A stretch of 64,000 nucleotides of DNA, taken from contig CM060200.1 of NCBI GenBank assembly GCA_030562195.1, positions 10,044,001 to 10,108,000 of the forward strand. Reading direction: 5' to 3'. The translations under genes and the position numbers were made by a program. Shown here one piece after another: positions 1 to 15,200 of this stretch (within the stretch, counting starts at the first letter, position 1; each line of letters begins with the position of its first letter). The notes beneath the pieces are model-generated. The model was not told the DNA's origin. It did no database searches and worked only from the letters and a program-made list of their open reading frames with translations. Source of the stretch: Nipponacmea schrenckii (taxonomy: Eukaryota > Mollusca > Gastropoda > Lottiidae).

Positions 1-2326
1 AATATTGACAAATAGGCTTTTGAAAACATCACGGAAGCCATTCTCTTGAGATCAGAAATGTGAATCATTTTACATAATTCGTGTATAGCTGTTATCTAAC
101 AAAAAGGACTTTTTAAATTCACACAAGTGACGATGAACAGGGAAAATCTTAAGAACCTATTTATCTGATGTTAAAGAGAGACCCGCGAATAGATAATATT
201 GATGAACTAGTTTCAAATTTCTTGATAGTCTCAGAGAAGTTCTTCATCTTAATGCACAGTCATATCAATGTCCATAACAGTTGCCTGATGCCGAACGTCA
301 ATGACTAAAGAACAAAGGACCGGAAAATGCTTTGATCCATATAGTTCCAACTTAACTCGATCCAAATTTTAATGAAACTTAGTAATACTGTTTTGTGCAA
401 TATTGTAACGAAGTGTATGACTGGAGGTTGAATATTTCATTCTGGTGATTGTTACTATACTGTTTCGATTGAAAATCTATGTTGTCAGATGCGTATATTA
501 CCATGCCTCGCAAGCTATCTTTACTCTTATGTAATGAATTCATGATAAGATAGCGGTAATTGTTTTCCATCACAATTGTGAAGAGCCGAAGAGAATCTGT
601 TGAATTTATTCACATAAAATTTAAATTTGTAAGAAGATCGTTGCATGTTCTGTCGTGGAATGTATTGACAATATTCAAAATAGACTTATTCTCCGATCTC
701 TGTGGCGACATTGTCTATGGGTTGATGACATTCTAAACCAATGAATAAATTATACTTTCAAATTTCGATTTTACAGAGGGAATTTTAATGCAAAATTTGG
801 TGAAATAGGGATTCGATTGACATAATAAGTTATTATATATTGCCCAGAAGTTTGGTTGAAAGTACTTTAAAGCGGACAGACGTCTGTTAAAGGAGAATCG
901 TCATTTTAACTTTCAAACCTTGCTTTTTCCGGACGCACATGGGTATGAAAGCTCAGGATGCTCTATACTAATGATATGGGTATGCCATAAGAATTTTTAA
1001 ACACAGAATAGAAGAAAAAAATGTAATGTTCTGGACAGTAATCATTAATCCGATATGATGGTCGTGACTCCATACCTCAGAACTCTTCATCACGAGAAAT
1101 TCAATTTGATCCTGGTGGTATAAATTTGAATAGTCCTTTATATTATGCATTATGTAGGAGAACTTGGACAACATGAATAAATCGTCTCAAGAAGGTCATT
1201 TCATACGTAATTCTTATGATTTTGTGACGTTTACAATGCAGACTTTAGCCGTCTCATGGCAATGCTCTGTAACGTCTCTACTGACGTCGAAGTTAATCTT
1301 TATGAGTTTTAATGAGATAGTTAGGACCTCCGTGGTATGTGCTGTTCAAGCCTAATCAACAACTGAACCAGTATGGAGACATTTTCTTCCTTGCTGATTT
1401 AAAGCCTATACGATATTCTTTGGCAAACAGCGAGCGACCATAATTCGAATTTTAGACCAGGCATCCTGTCATTCAACTTAAGCATGGGTTTTCAACATTT
1501 TCTCTCTGTACTACCACTTCCAAGATTGTTCAATAAATCCTTAATATTTCTCAAATTTCCCACAATCTGAATCCCCGTACACTGAACATAAATTGAGTAG
1601 CTGGCGCAAAGGGGGTAAAGTAATTTTTCATAAGGATAACAACTTTGAGATTGTGATTGATCAAACAATTATTTTTTGTTAAATTACAGGAACCAACATG
1701 TCTGATTGAAGATTGGAATGATGTAAATTGGTGCTAATATTATGCTCAATACACATAGCCTAATAAATTCAAAACACTCTTACAATTCCTTGAAAGAGTA
1801 TCACCTTAAAAATGTTACTGTCTTGTATAACTGGTAAAAACTCCCATCCATAGATTATCATAATAAAATGACGTGAATCTCGATAAAAGAGATTGAAAGG
1901 CGTTAAAAGTGTACTGTTTCAGACAAAACATATCTCTCAAAGTCCACGTCAATGAGTTTCTGATGTTTTCCAACTTGAATGTGGTGCGTGATTTGTTGTA
2001 CAGTATTGTTACTTTTAAGGAGCACTCGGTAAGAAGGTTATTATTCTATCAAAATCTAGGAAGGGTCAAATGTGTCACTTGGCGTATTTATATGTGGACC
2101 ATTGGGTAATGGCTTCTCCTTGTCTTGTTTTGAAGTAAAAAGTAAAGTGCTAAAAATTAACTCAGGTCAACTGAAATCCAATGGCTTCTGGGGTCTCAGA
2201 CAGCCCCAGACCTCCAGATTCGTCTATCATCGGAGAGAAGTTATTAATTTTTGGCAAACTCCTCAGGAATATTCTTCATCCTAAGAAAATGAACCGTCTT
2301 GTTAGTACATGCTTTCTTCATAAATT
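1..2326. other. 5' flank of gene A, no gene recognised
   Basis: AT-rich sequence with only short chance ORFs. No homology to the gene B upstream region was noticed, so the inverted duplication does not visibly extend here. Confidence 0.6.
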
Positions 2327-2536
2327 GGAAATGAAATGAATGGACTTTTCCGTCCCACTTTTATGCGCCTATTGATAAAGTCGAGGAACGCCATGGGGAC
2401 ATTTTTCCAGGACTGCGGCATTAGCCACCTCCTTTTCCGAGTTCCAACTGTTGATGGACCCCAAACGTGCACATACTGTGACACACTGGATCTCGTTTTT
2501 TTTGTCCCATCTGGACGACTTGTAGATTTTTCCATG
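2327..2536 (-). mobile_element. SINE fragment 270 bp upstream of gene A
   Basis: Contains the family tail (GAAATGAAATGAATGG on the + strand), the ACGCCATG / CAGGACTGCGGCA block and the TTTGTCCCATCTGGACGAC block. The tRNA-like head is missing. The ORF-like stretches on both strands here are SINE sequence, not genes. Confidence 0.8.
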
Positions 2537-2731
2537 AATTATCCACATAATGCATTACATGAGTAAAACATAATCAATGATAATTTTTTCCATTTTTTTC
2601 TTTACAGTTTGAAACAGAAACCCTAAGAGGATTGGCAAGAGGATTAAACATGAGGCAAAATATATATTCAAAAAAGAGGAAGTTTAGATCTTAATCCATG
2701 AAATTAGATGCTCGTGCTCATCCTTTTATAA

Positions 2732-2740
2732 TATAAAAAG
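2732..2740 (+). promoter_or_regulatory. Possible TATA box of gene A
   Basis: TATAAAAAG lies 63 bases before the ATG, which would give a 5' UTR of about 40 bases. The region is AT-rich, so a chance match is likely enough. A 5' untranslated exon further upstream cannot be excluded. Confidence 0.25.
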
Positions 2741-2802
2741 GGTTCTTAAAAAATACAATATCAAGCTAAGATCTGAGTGAAGCTTTCACCAATTTTGTCA
2801 AA

Positions 2803-3215
2803 ATGGAGATGATGGATAATGAAACCTTACTACTTCAGCAAAAATATAATTTTACTTATGCGTATTTTTACTATGGTGATCTAGAACAACTTCGAAAACC
2901 ATGGGTTCGAGAACCTCATTTTATACCCATGGTGGTAGTGTATGGAATAACGTTTGTTTTGGGATTATTTGGTAATTTTGTGGTCATTGCGGTAATGTGT
3001 TGTGGACATGGTGCTAAATGTGTAACTTTTCCTTGTTTATTAAGTATGGCCTGGGCTGATGTCTTATTCTTACTAGTTTGTGTTCCAGCAGAAGTTGGAC
3101 GATATTTTATTGGACATTGGGAATTAAGTAATTTTTTGTGTAAATTATCCGGATTTGTCGAGATGATGTCAGCTACAGCCACCATCTTTAATCTGATTTT
3201 AATCAGCGCTGAAAG
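2803..3215 (+). CDS. Gene A exon 1: N-terminus, TM1-TM3, start of ERY
   Basis: Encodes residues 1-137 plus two bases of R138. The ATG at 2803 is chosen because it has A at -3 and G at +4 and an in-frame TAA lies at 2767-2769. Two further methionines follow within four codons. The extracellular N-terminus of about 40 residues has no signal peptide and carries two NxT sequons. TM1 is about 41-66, TM2 about 77-99, TM3 about 112-136. The donor is AG|GTATGT. From about 2842 to 3198 the DNA is identical to gene B exon 1. Confidence 0.95.
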
Positions 3216-6200
3216 GTATGTTTGCTTAAAACTATTTACGGGCTGCCATATTGCACGTCAAAATCAATCCGCTCATTGTATTTAAGTCAACTAATGCCAT
3301 GCAGAAAGCAATTTGTTAAAGCATTCAGCCGTAAATTTAATTTGCCCAGATCTGACACTCCTGTACAGTCGAATGAAACAGTCATTCAATTGCCGTACAA
3401 ATTGATACAACATAAGGCCTTTAGTCCGTAGATGCGAGGCATGTACGTAAACGTTAGAAAATCAGTTCTAACTTTTACTTAAAACAACTCCAATCCGCAA
3501 TCGACGTGAAAAGAGGGGAAAAAGTGCAGATGACGTAAAAATTTCATGGGCTTATAAACGGAATTGAGCGATATTTAGAAAAGGTTTTGATCGACATTCT
3601 TTGATTGGATTATATCTTTACGCATGGTTAATTACGAATATATGGTGTTGGTATATCAGTAACACTTGCGGACAACGGAAGTCTGTGTCTTACATAAGCT
3701 ATCAATTATACTTTTTTAAAATGAAACACCAGTTTTTTTAAACGAAAAACTAAGTGCACTAATATAATGTACTATTAGTAGTTTATCACGTTGTCATCCA
3801 TTTTGAGAAAAATTTCAGTTTATAAAATCTTAAGTTACAGTATGTTGAAGTATTTTTTAATAGAACTAACTGAAAATACAGCGCATGATGCTAAATCTAA
3901 AAAAGAATACGGAAAGCTAAAATTTAATTTTCAGTAAAACTCATCTCACACATGAAATACCACGTTTCTGTCTTACTGTTTATAACCTTTTATGTTTCTT
4001 GAACCTATATATTTTTATGATATGATAGTCATTTACCTCCTTGAAAATAATTTTCTTGTTCATGTAAGCTTAATGTGTCGTTTAGTGTTGTTTTTTTGCA
4101 AAGATAGTACCTCTGTGGCTTGCCTTATTGGGGGGCTTTAAAGCGAGATGAAGGGATTTGTCCCGACCCGAACCTACTTGTATTCCAATTCACCTTTTAC
4201 ACATTATCGTGTGATTTATTTATTCCTAACTAGTCGATTTATTTTTCACGAAGATGAAGTACCAGCATACGAATCAGAGAACTTTCAGCACTAAAGATCA
4301 ATTGAGATGCTATTGAAATTTCCAGCACACACAAAAAGAGTAATTTAGTCAACTTAGAACTACAACTCTAAGGATAATACAACATCAATAAACAATTACT
4401 TAGTCATAAAACATCAGAAAGCTTTCAAAAAATTATGAAATCGTTAAAAAAATAATTTCTGTGGTGTTCAAAACATGAAAAATCACTATGGGATTAAGGT
4501 TTCTCTCACAATAATTGCCGTCACTATCGTGTACGAGCACTCTTCAGTATTTTACCAATTGCCTAAAAATCTGTAAATTAGTTCCATTTTCTTGTTCATC
4601 ATCTTATTTAATCGTTAACGTTATCATAACAAACAAAAATAAATAAATTAGCTCCATTTCGAACTCGTAATGTGTGTTTTTTTTCCCACTAACCTACTCG
4701 GTACCTTAATTAAAACGGAATAGTAAAATGGTGCATCTAATATAACTTCTCTTTTATTACGAGATCTTATTAAACGAGTTTTAAGTAAATAAGATGGAAA
4801 TAACGTATTAGAAATTAAGAGTTTTACGTCCTGATGTTCTGCACCTAATACGAAAGTATTGGAATGTAGTATAAAGTAGGAAATTTTGAAATCTATTTGA
4901 AGCGTCTAAATAACCCAGACTATGTAATTTTAAATATTAAGATAAGGGAAATAACAGGACCATAAATTAGTTTGAGTTATTATCATCCGCCTGGAAGTAA
5001 TTTACGGCCCCGAATAACCTCTGATATTCAGACTTCTTTAATGAGAAATATGGTCATAGATTAATTAGATTCAAAAGTTTTTTTTTCTATATGTGCTGTA
5101 GAATATACAATATCGTGTTTATTCTTGCTTAACAATATCAATGTCCTTTCAATTAAGGACTTCTGACATCATTCTAGGGTGTTTCCTTTTTTCAGCCCGA
5201 GAAGTGCAACTACTAGTTGGAATAAGAACAGTCAGTAAACGAGCGAGTATCCCTTTAAATCAAATAATGGCTACGGGTTTTATATCCTCAACACGAAGTC
5301 TGAATCTTGATGACAAATAGGTTAATAAATAGAAGGCTGCCTTCAGGCACAAAATGCTATTGACTTCTGTTACTAAGGCCAACAAATTGGTCTGTTATGT
5401 TTGATCAAAAAGAATTTTTAGTTAATCATGATGTCTAATAGTTCCTTTGTCAGCTATTATTTCCGTGTCTTCTGGCCAGGAAGGAAATTTCAATTAATAT
5501 ATATGCCTAGATGGTTGGGACTTGTTTTGTGGTTTATATTGATAACGCGAAGAAATGGATGTTTTCGTGTCTGGTGCGAATCATTCTCGGTAATAGTAAG
5601 CAGTGTTTAATCACACCTAGTTAATAATATACGTGCTGCGAAAGGAAATCATCTGATTGATTCTTCATAGATAATCTATAAGTTCTATCATTGACAAGTG
5701 TCGAACGGTAAGGCGAAAAGACGTGAGCGGTAATCTTGGAGGGTTTGATTTCTATGAATACAGTAAGGCTGATTAAGTGTTCTTTGATCATCGTACCAGA
5801 ATGACGAGACTATTGGGGTTAAGTAAGTCGTATGTCATCATTATTAAGCCTGTAAATGAACTATCTGGATATAACTAACTGCTTGTTTTTCTACACCAAG
5901 TATTCCATAACAACCTAGAGCAATGTGATGCAGATATTAATTGTGATATCATATATACTGTGATTTCCGTGCGAACTTGATATCGTTAAGTATACAATCC
6001 TATCTGAAACTACTTAAAACTAACTTACTAACTAATTTAAACAAACAAGTTACTGGGAATATACCAATATACCAATGAAACTGATACATGTTCCAAACAA
6101 ATGCTCTTCTAGATATGCCAATATGCCAAAACATGCCCCACTTAAAAATACATCAATGCATGTTCCATTGAGAAAAAACATCAATACATGTTGAAAATAC

Positions 6201-9200
6201 AACTATATAGAGAAAAAATGCTTATTGATAATACACTAATACATGTCCCACTGAACATACATTAATAGATGTTTCGATGGAAACCCCGATATAAAAAATA
6301 TACTAGAATAAAATACCATAATTCATGTCTTATGTTCCAATAAAAAAGCCTACTAATACATGTTCCAATGAAACAAAAACACTAACACATGTTCCAGTGA
6401 AAAAAACACTAACACATGTTCCAGTGAAAAAACACTTACACATGTTCCAGGAAAAAAAAACCACTTATACATGTTCCAATAAAAAAAAACACTAATACAT
6501 GTTCCAATGAAAAAAAACACTAATACATGTTCCAATGTAAAAAAACACTAATACATGTTCCAATGGAACAAAAACACTAATACATGTTCCAATGAAATAA
6601 ACACTAATACATGTTCCAATGAAAAAAACACTAACACATGTTCCAGTGAAAAAAACACTAACACATGTTCCAGTGAAAAAAACACTAATGCTTGTGCCAT
6701 AAGGAAAACACTAATACATGCTCCAAAGGAAATACTCTCATATAATGCCAGATTGGAAAAGCACGAACACAGTCATATTCCATTGGAAACCACCAAAACA
6801 TGTTTCAGTGGGAAAACATTTTCCAATGAAAATATAGCCGTTAAATCGAGATAAGAATACTCAGATATACTATGATGACAAATGTATCCCAATAGAGGCT
6901 TATACAAGTCCTTCTAAAAAAATCCATCGTGTTTCGTACCCTTATAAAAATGTCTTTAATATCAGGTTAAGCTGGCAAGGACGTTAACTAGTCATTTACC
7001 ACCACCGAAAGGACCCATAAATACGACCAACATCATTTCACCATAATTTACATTTGTTTTTGTTACCTTCCAGATACTTTGCTATTGTTCATCCTCTCAC
7101 ATCAAAAATAATATGCACCAAAAAATATACAAAAATTGCTTTAGTAACGACTTGGATAGCTGCAATATTGGTTTCATCACCATCATTTGTGGTTATGGTA
7201 AGTTGAAATGATTTACTTTTTCTTCGATATTATGATCTTCTTAATTTCAGAAAATAACAACTATTAAATTAGAGAGATACATTTGGCTTTTAAACCCTGG
7301 GCCAAATAAAATATGGATCATTTGCTTTATTTCAGAAATTGTTTATAGTAAGGCAGGATAACAACTGTTTTCCGATTTGGGTCTTGTGTATAATATGTAA
7401 ATAATCTTTAGAACTACAGAAAACGTTCAAGAAATGACGAGCATTTTTTTTATTTTCGAACGCTGATAATTTTAGACACTTACTTGAGTGTCATTGAGTA
7501 CAATTACTTGAGACGTTTTGACGCGGGTACTTTATCAAGCAATAATTACACGATTTGACCTTATCAAACAATGATACGAAGAACATCGAATGGCGCACTT
7601 GTCCTTTTAAGTGTTCTCAGTTCTTTTTAAATAATTACAGGATACAGAAACCAATTTGTACTATAACAATGTATCATCAGTAACGGTAACTCTATGTGGT
7701 GATGCTGGAATACCAGATTCTGGAAGATTGCCTTATGCTGTATTTCAACTGTGTCTGCTGTTTGCTATTCCCGCCATAATTGTTATCTTCTGCTATACTC
7801 GGGTAATGTGGATTTTATGGCACAGCACTAAGCAATTGCAACATATGGCCTGCAATCAAAAGTAAGTTTCTTGTTCCTTATTGTAATCTTTTTCTATTTA
7901 AAAGTTTAAATCCGAATTTTGTTCTGCAAGATTCGGGCGAAATGAGGGCCATTCTTCTTGTCAACAAAGATCAAAGTTTTGTACTTTGGATTACACCAAA
8001 TTCTTATTGCAAGGTCAAATACATTAAGATCGTTTTGTCCTGAATTGATTTAGGAATGGCAGAGCAAAAGTTTCAAGACGAAAATATAGACAGTTGTTAT
8101 TCTTATAGACCGAAAGGTGTCAAGTTTTCCTCAAACAATATTCAAATTTGCTTGCAATAAGGTAAATATATGAAAGGTTTGCAATCTAAAGTGTCCATAT
8201 TTGTATACATTTTCTCATGTGTGTATTGAAACTTTTTTTTTCTTTTAATATGGCGACCTCTCGTTCTTGTCCCGCTACAATTAGCTATCAACGATCGTAA
8301 AAAAGGAAAATGTAAGTCATTGGAACTAATATGAATCGATAGTGAAGAATTTGTTAGTTTCTGGTAGATTTCATTCTGTAACCTTGAAACTGTCAGTTAA
8401 AAGGTGGATTCCAACTAAATCGATGGGGAGTTGAATTTTTTTATATAAGCTAATTTATTTGCTTCCAGTGCATCACTAACGTTTTTTTATTTATTTCATT
8501 AAAACATGGAATTATGTAAGTGATAGTCAAAAATAAACAAAGTTGCTGTCAAGTCTTCTTTTGTACACAGAAGTGTACATTTTGGTCGTTCTATAAATGC
8601 CAATAAATTGTGTAATTATTGAACTTGACATGCTTATAACTAATTTAAAAATTGTCGATATTTAATTTTCACGGGATAAAGTTCAGTTTTATCCCTTGGC
8701 ATCGTTTTTCTATTATGACTTAGTTCAATGAAACAAAATGTCGAGATTATTTTTCTTTAATCATGTAACCCAGTTAGATCAACTGATAAATTAAAATTAA
8801 TATACCAAATTTAAGACTTAGAATTTTATTAACAATAAAAGGTTCAGCCCTTAAGGAAATCTGTGCTGGACTTGCAGTTTTCTGTGATCAGACCATTTCG
8901 ACGTTAATACATGGAGTGTAAATTATTTCTGTGGTAATCATGGACGATAAATAAAGTAATGATAAAATCCCAACAAACAGCAACCTCACTTGATCTGTTT
9001 CTCATCGAATATCATACATAATGGATGAACCAGGCAGACATTAACATTACCACTTCCGGTCAAACCAAGGTCACTTGTACTACAAAATATCAATTTTTCT
9101 ATCAGTCGTCTTGACTACTTATTACTAGATTTAGAAACATTTATTCAAATTAATCAAAACGGTCAATCCGAGAGTCTGGTGTAGACTATTTTAAACGCTA

Positions 9201-12200
9201 GAAACACATAATTATAAAATAGTGGACCACGACATATGCTAATCCATTTATCTTTTTTGTTAAGAAGTAAAAGTACACCATTGATATTGACTGCAAAGGA
9301 GAAGAGTGGGGGTGAGGGCGTAACGGACATTTGATGGAGCAATCTATATTATGTTTGCACCAGTAAAGGCGCCCTAGGAAAAAAGTTTGCACCCCCAATT
9401 GTACCCCACTTCACTTCACTATCAAACATGTACGAAATCAATTTTCGAAAAGGACCTTTAGAAAAGAACCTTTAGAAAGGAACCTTTCGAAAAGAAACGT
9501 TCCAAGAGAGGATTGCGATTATTTCGACGTGCATCGTGGACACTAATAGTTTCAGTTTGTACCATGTGCATGTAGCGTTACATAATATTTTTCTGTAATT
9601 CTTATGAATATGATTGTAACAGAAATTTTGAATGATCAAATGATCAAAATTTTTAAAAGTGCAACATACGCATTTACTTTTATCTTTTGAGATCTTATGA
9701 CCAATATACCCGAGACACCAATGAAACCTCCTTTAATCGAAATCTGTTTATTTGTCTCCAAGTACATGATTAATGCCGTAAATAGAACAGTCTACATGTT
9801 TTAAAAAATTAAATTTACTTATCAATGTCTGAATATTCTTTATAAAGCTCTTCTTTAAATTCATGACATCTCATAAAAAACTATTTAATTTCCTTAAATA
9901 CATAACTCGCAACAAAATCAGCTAAAAGAATCTTTAGAAATGATCGATGGAAAAACTTGTTACAGACACAGAGTGTAAGATAAAGTTGATCCCATAGCGC
10001 TTGATTAAACATTTTTCTGACAGTGATACGAACTGGTTAATCATCCCCAGTTACTTCTACCAGTTCTCCCCATTTATTTACAAGTCGGAGAGTGTTAAAT
10101 GTCTGGAAGTTATGATGCTATTTAAAAAGAGAAATGTATCTGTCCTTTGTAACTTAGTCTACTTTCTTATCTAATTTTACTATCATTTAGGACAAGTCGA
10201 GTGATTCGTTACTAATGTTCAGATTAACTTGGAAACGACGTAGATTAAAGGGTTCTAAAGATGTTTTCTATAGAAAATTACGTGTATCGGGGACACTGAT
10301 TCATCAATTTGCCCCATTTCAATTGCCAATTTGTGGTTCTAGCAACTCGACCAATACCAAGAGTTTGATAACGTCTCTAATTTCTTAAATTTACGTAAAC
10401 TTTTTAACGCTGTGCTTTTTGGTATATTTACATTACAAAATGTAAGTAACATATTTAAGGAAAAGTTCCAGTAATAATTTATAACGATTTTTTATAATGA
10501 AATATTGCATATTGTCTCCTTAATATATCTACAGTGTTAACAATGATGTCCATCAGATATAGCTATGATATAAGTACGATTACTTCGTTATAGTGCAAAT
10601 CAATTGTCAATTAAGCAAAGAAATGGTTTTCCTCGAATAGCTATTCTGGTTACTATTTCCAATCCGATTAACACAGAACTTAAAGACCCATTAGATGAAA
10701 CTTCTCGTCGAATTGATCCGACAGTGCTTGTGTTGAAGAATGGTTTATTTCAAACGGCACAATTAATAAGAAAAACTTAGAACGCAAATTGGCATATTTA
10801 AGAGTAGTCCGAAACTTGCTGACTGATAGTGGCGAGATCATCCAGTCATTTGTGTAGTGCAATACAGTTCGGACTTTGCATCTAAAAAAATCCCATGGTA
10901 CTGTTCACCTCGCGTAGTGTATCGGGAGCAAAAAAGCAGGAAGTAGGCTAGAACTATGTCTCATTTCTTTATCTGGCGTAGATGTTGCATCTCTTAAATT
11001 GCCTGTTGAATGCTCCATATACTACCAATTTTCGGACTAGTATCATAGCTTTGTACCCATAAATGGTATGTGACGTCATTCTGTATGAACCTTAATCCCG
11101 TGGATACTTTCTTATTTTATAAATGTAAATATGATGAGATTTATCTTGAAAAGTTATTCTTCAGAGAATAGGAAACAAAATCCAGGCCAACCACTTTCGG
11201 AAATTTGAGTGACTTGAATGAATTAAAATCAGATTATTGTCCAACTAATATTTCGGATACAATTTAATATAATTATTTGAGAACCGATTCTTAACCGTTA
11301 AATTTTTTATATTTGAAATGACTCCGGCACAAAAAATTCAATTATCTTATGGACTTATGTCCCGGGGTATATGGAGCACTCGCCATACTTCCCCGAGACC
11401 GTGGTAAATCAAGTGAAATTACGTATTCTTATACAGCTAAATATTGCCCAATCAAAACTGGTCCTAAAATCAATCCAGAAAAATCAGAAAATCACATCAA
11501 ATCATTCGTTATCGTCGCTAAGTTGTAAGATTTCGCTTAAAAACACACTAATCTTATACATTCGTAAAAAGATAAGTTTTAAGATTTCGTTTAAAAATGT
11601 CAATGAATGCACTTGTTTTGATCCAAAGGGGACATTTGTCACAATTCTAAAGTTCAGATGCTGCAAAAGAAAAAGAGCGTTTACCATAAGCACAATGTGT
11701 CTTAATGGAGTTTAAAAGAAAGCGGTAGTCAGAGCGAAGTGATCGAGTTGATTGATAAACTTGTACGAGTTCTTTTAAGTAAATTGTACAATCATCACAG
11801 GACAAGGCACAGAAAGTTAGACAGATAATTTTAAATTGAATGCGTGATTCCACAGGTAGCCAATGCAAATCTTTAAGAACGGGTGTGATATGCTGTTTAA
11901 AATTTGTAAGGGTTACAATTCTTGCTGCTTTGTTTTGAATTTTCTGAAGATTTTTCTGATAGGCTGGTAGATTATATAATAGAGCATTACAGTAGTCCAA
12001 TCGCGATGTCACAAGTGAATTTACAAGCATTTTAGTAGAATCAGTGTCCAAAAATTTACGAATTTTTCCGATGTTAAACAACTGAAAGTTAGTTGCCTAC
12101 ATATAGAAGAAATATGCTTACTCATGTTCATATTCTTGTCAAAGATCACGACTAGATTCCTTACACTGTCAACGGGGCTAATTGACAAATTCCCGATAGC

Positions 12201-15200
12201 AATACCATCACACTTAATTTTAGAGAGATTAAGGTTTGAGCCGATTTTTAAGATTTCAGTTTTATCATCATTGAGTTTTAAAAAGTTAGATTGCATCCAA
12301 AATTTTATAGCAGAGACACAGTTTTCAAGATTTCGAACTTGCGATGTTTCATCACTCGGTTTTATGGCAATATAGAATTGTGTATCGTCTGCATATACAT
12401 GGTAATTAAGGTTAAATGATCGAAGGATGTCTCCAAGGGGTGTTGTGTATGCTGTAAAGAGCAGGGGACCGAGCACGGAACCCCATATTCAACAGGATAT
12501 GACTTTTTACCATTTACCACAATAGATTGTTTACGAAGTTTTAAATATGATGCAAACCAATTTAGGACATGGCCACGGATGCCAAAGAATGATTCAAGCC
12601 GGTTCAACAGAAGTGCCTGGTCGATTGTGTCGAAAGCTGCGCTCAATTCAAGAATCACAACATCCTTATTGTCTAGTTGCATCATAATACACTCGCGGTA
12701 ATGCAGTTTCAGTATTATGTTTGCTTCTATAAGCCGACTGAAATGGTTCGTTAAGTTATTTCTTGTCAGGTGATATTTAAAACGGATAGAGACAACTTTT
12801 TCAATTAATTTTGACACAAATGAAAGATTTGAGATTGGGTGATAGTTTTTCAGTATGTTGTGTTCAAGATTACAGATCTAGTAAGGCAATGTCAGAACCC
12901 GTATTCGAGATACAATGTTAGGAATACAATGCTGAAGCTGTGTATAGCGTTGTTGTATATATTGTAGTTCCTGGTTGGTGAAGACCTATGCATTAAACAC
13001 CACACTTCCGTTTCGTATTTGTATTCATTTAGTAATTCTGCAATGCTCGTCTATCAAAATGGTCTAATTTATTCATTTAGTACTAATGTTGTAGTAAATA
13101 AGATATCGAATTATACATGAGAATGTGTTACAAGGGATATCCCTTTAATTAAACGCATGATTTGTTGGATATATCCATTCACATGAAAGTGATAGAAAAG
13201 AGGCTTTCTGGAAATTGTATGCATATCAGGAACACTGAAAACAACCCTTTGCACCATTTCGATTTCCAATCAGACAAAAAAGCTTTACGTTCGATGAGGT
13301 CACTTATCACGAAGGTTTTTATGCGGTACAAGCATATTTGTAATCAAACTCCCCCCCCCCCCACTCTTTAGTTTTAGTGGAATTGCTGAAACCACAATCG
13401 ACTTATTGAAAATTTATGTTACCATCACGCTATACATAAAAAAATGAAAATCTCATTAAAATCCCTTTAATAAATTATTCGTGTGATATATTTGATTATT
13501 CCTGTTGATATACACCATATATCTTCATTATAATTGTTTGTTATCGTTTTCTCTTTCATTATATCTCAATTTAACCAAATATAGATAACAAGAACTTTTT
13601 ATCTCTTTAATTAATACTAATATGAAAGTAGCGTTATCTGAAAATTCAGGTGGAAAAATATATCACCAACTCTCCTTTTACATTAGACTCGATCGGCCGG
13701 AAATTATTACCAGAATATAACACCGCCAATTCTATTCTAAGTAGTGCTTCACTTGCGGTTTCTGGATTTATCAAAATGGGTTATCGTACGAAACTACGTA
13801 TGGTTCTATATTTATTCTAGAAATAAAGCACGAACGTATTTTGCAGCCATTTTATCTCTACCTCAACTTAATAAATTTATAACGGTTAATATATTTCAAA
13901 CAAAGCCTTTAAATCACATCGAAATTTTTGGAATTGGCTTTAAATGTTTTTGAAGGCTTTATTGATATATTATAGCCTTGTTTTAAATTCGACTTATTAA
14001 GTCGAGGTAGAGATTCAAAATGGCTGTGAATAACATTCGTGCCTGTTAATTCTATATAATAACCGCACATAGTTTCAAATGCCTGGATTCTTTTAATGCA
14101 GGAGATTCTCTTTAAATGAATTGAAATTGCCAAGTCTCTTGAAAAACTGTCTCGTTTAAAGTAAATATATTTTCTTCTTGGAATAAAACAACGAGGAACA
14201 ACGAGGACTTTTTCATGAGAAAAAAAAAAACAAGTTATAATTGAATTTCTACAAGATTTATAGATATTTGAAATCTCCTAACTTGGTCTCACAAAAGATT
14301 CGGCATTTCTTTTCTAGTTCCAAATATATCAAAAATTTAATAAGCATTTATTGTTAATTTATGAAACACTTACTTTAAAAAAATATTTTAATAAATATAT
14401 AAATAAGATCAAATTATTAACGATAAAAAGCACTTAACATAAACTTATATTCTATATGCTATAGTGGCTCACATACGACATGCATTAATCACCTTAATTT
14501 TGAATTAAAAACTTAAGTCTCACCTTGGTGAAAACAATATTCCCTCGGGTGAAATGAAGTATAATGTGTAATAGTGTACACTTTCATAAAAGATAATAAA
14601 ATAAATTGAAAAATTAATTACAGATTTTACAATTACAGATATTGTGTCTAAAATGATCATTATAGTAATAGCCCATAAAACATTATGAGATAACTGTTAA
14701 GTATTAAACGTAGATATCAATTCAAGTAATTTTACAAATGAAATATTGAAATCATAAATAGTTGGTCCAGCTTCTTGTTTGGCACGTTTGGTTTTAAGTA
14801 ATTCCCTTAACGTATTTTCATTAAATATGTAGTCATTATAAAATTAAACTTATCATTTGAACTCGAAGAATTAAAATTTATATTACATTTAAAACCGTCA
14901 GTTAAAATGATTTCTGTAATACGTATGTATTATGGACATTTAAGAATGATATAGTATTCATTTCGATTTTTCGTATAATACACTAGTTACATTTTTGCTA
15001 TCTGTAAGTGACAACGAAATATATATCTTCACTTTAAATGTGTTATTATTAAACTGGCTTAGAGGCACATCAGTTTAATTCGTTAAATACTATTATTAGT
15101 GGTAAATCGTGTCAGGTCCTCTAATTATCATGTTCATTACGTACATACATGTGTCTAATAACAGGCTAAGGTCATATTATTACCAAGCCTACGGCAAGTC

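Noticed and set aside
2302..2566. Two opposed ORFs of about 76 codons upstream of gene A
   Set aside because: They coincide with a SINE fragment.
6353..6854. ORFs of 60 and 99 codons (NTNTCSNEK-type repeats and their antisense)
   Set aside because: Produced by the ACATGTTCCA minisatellite.
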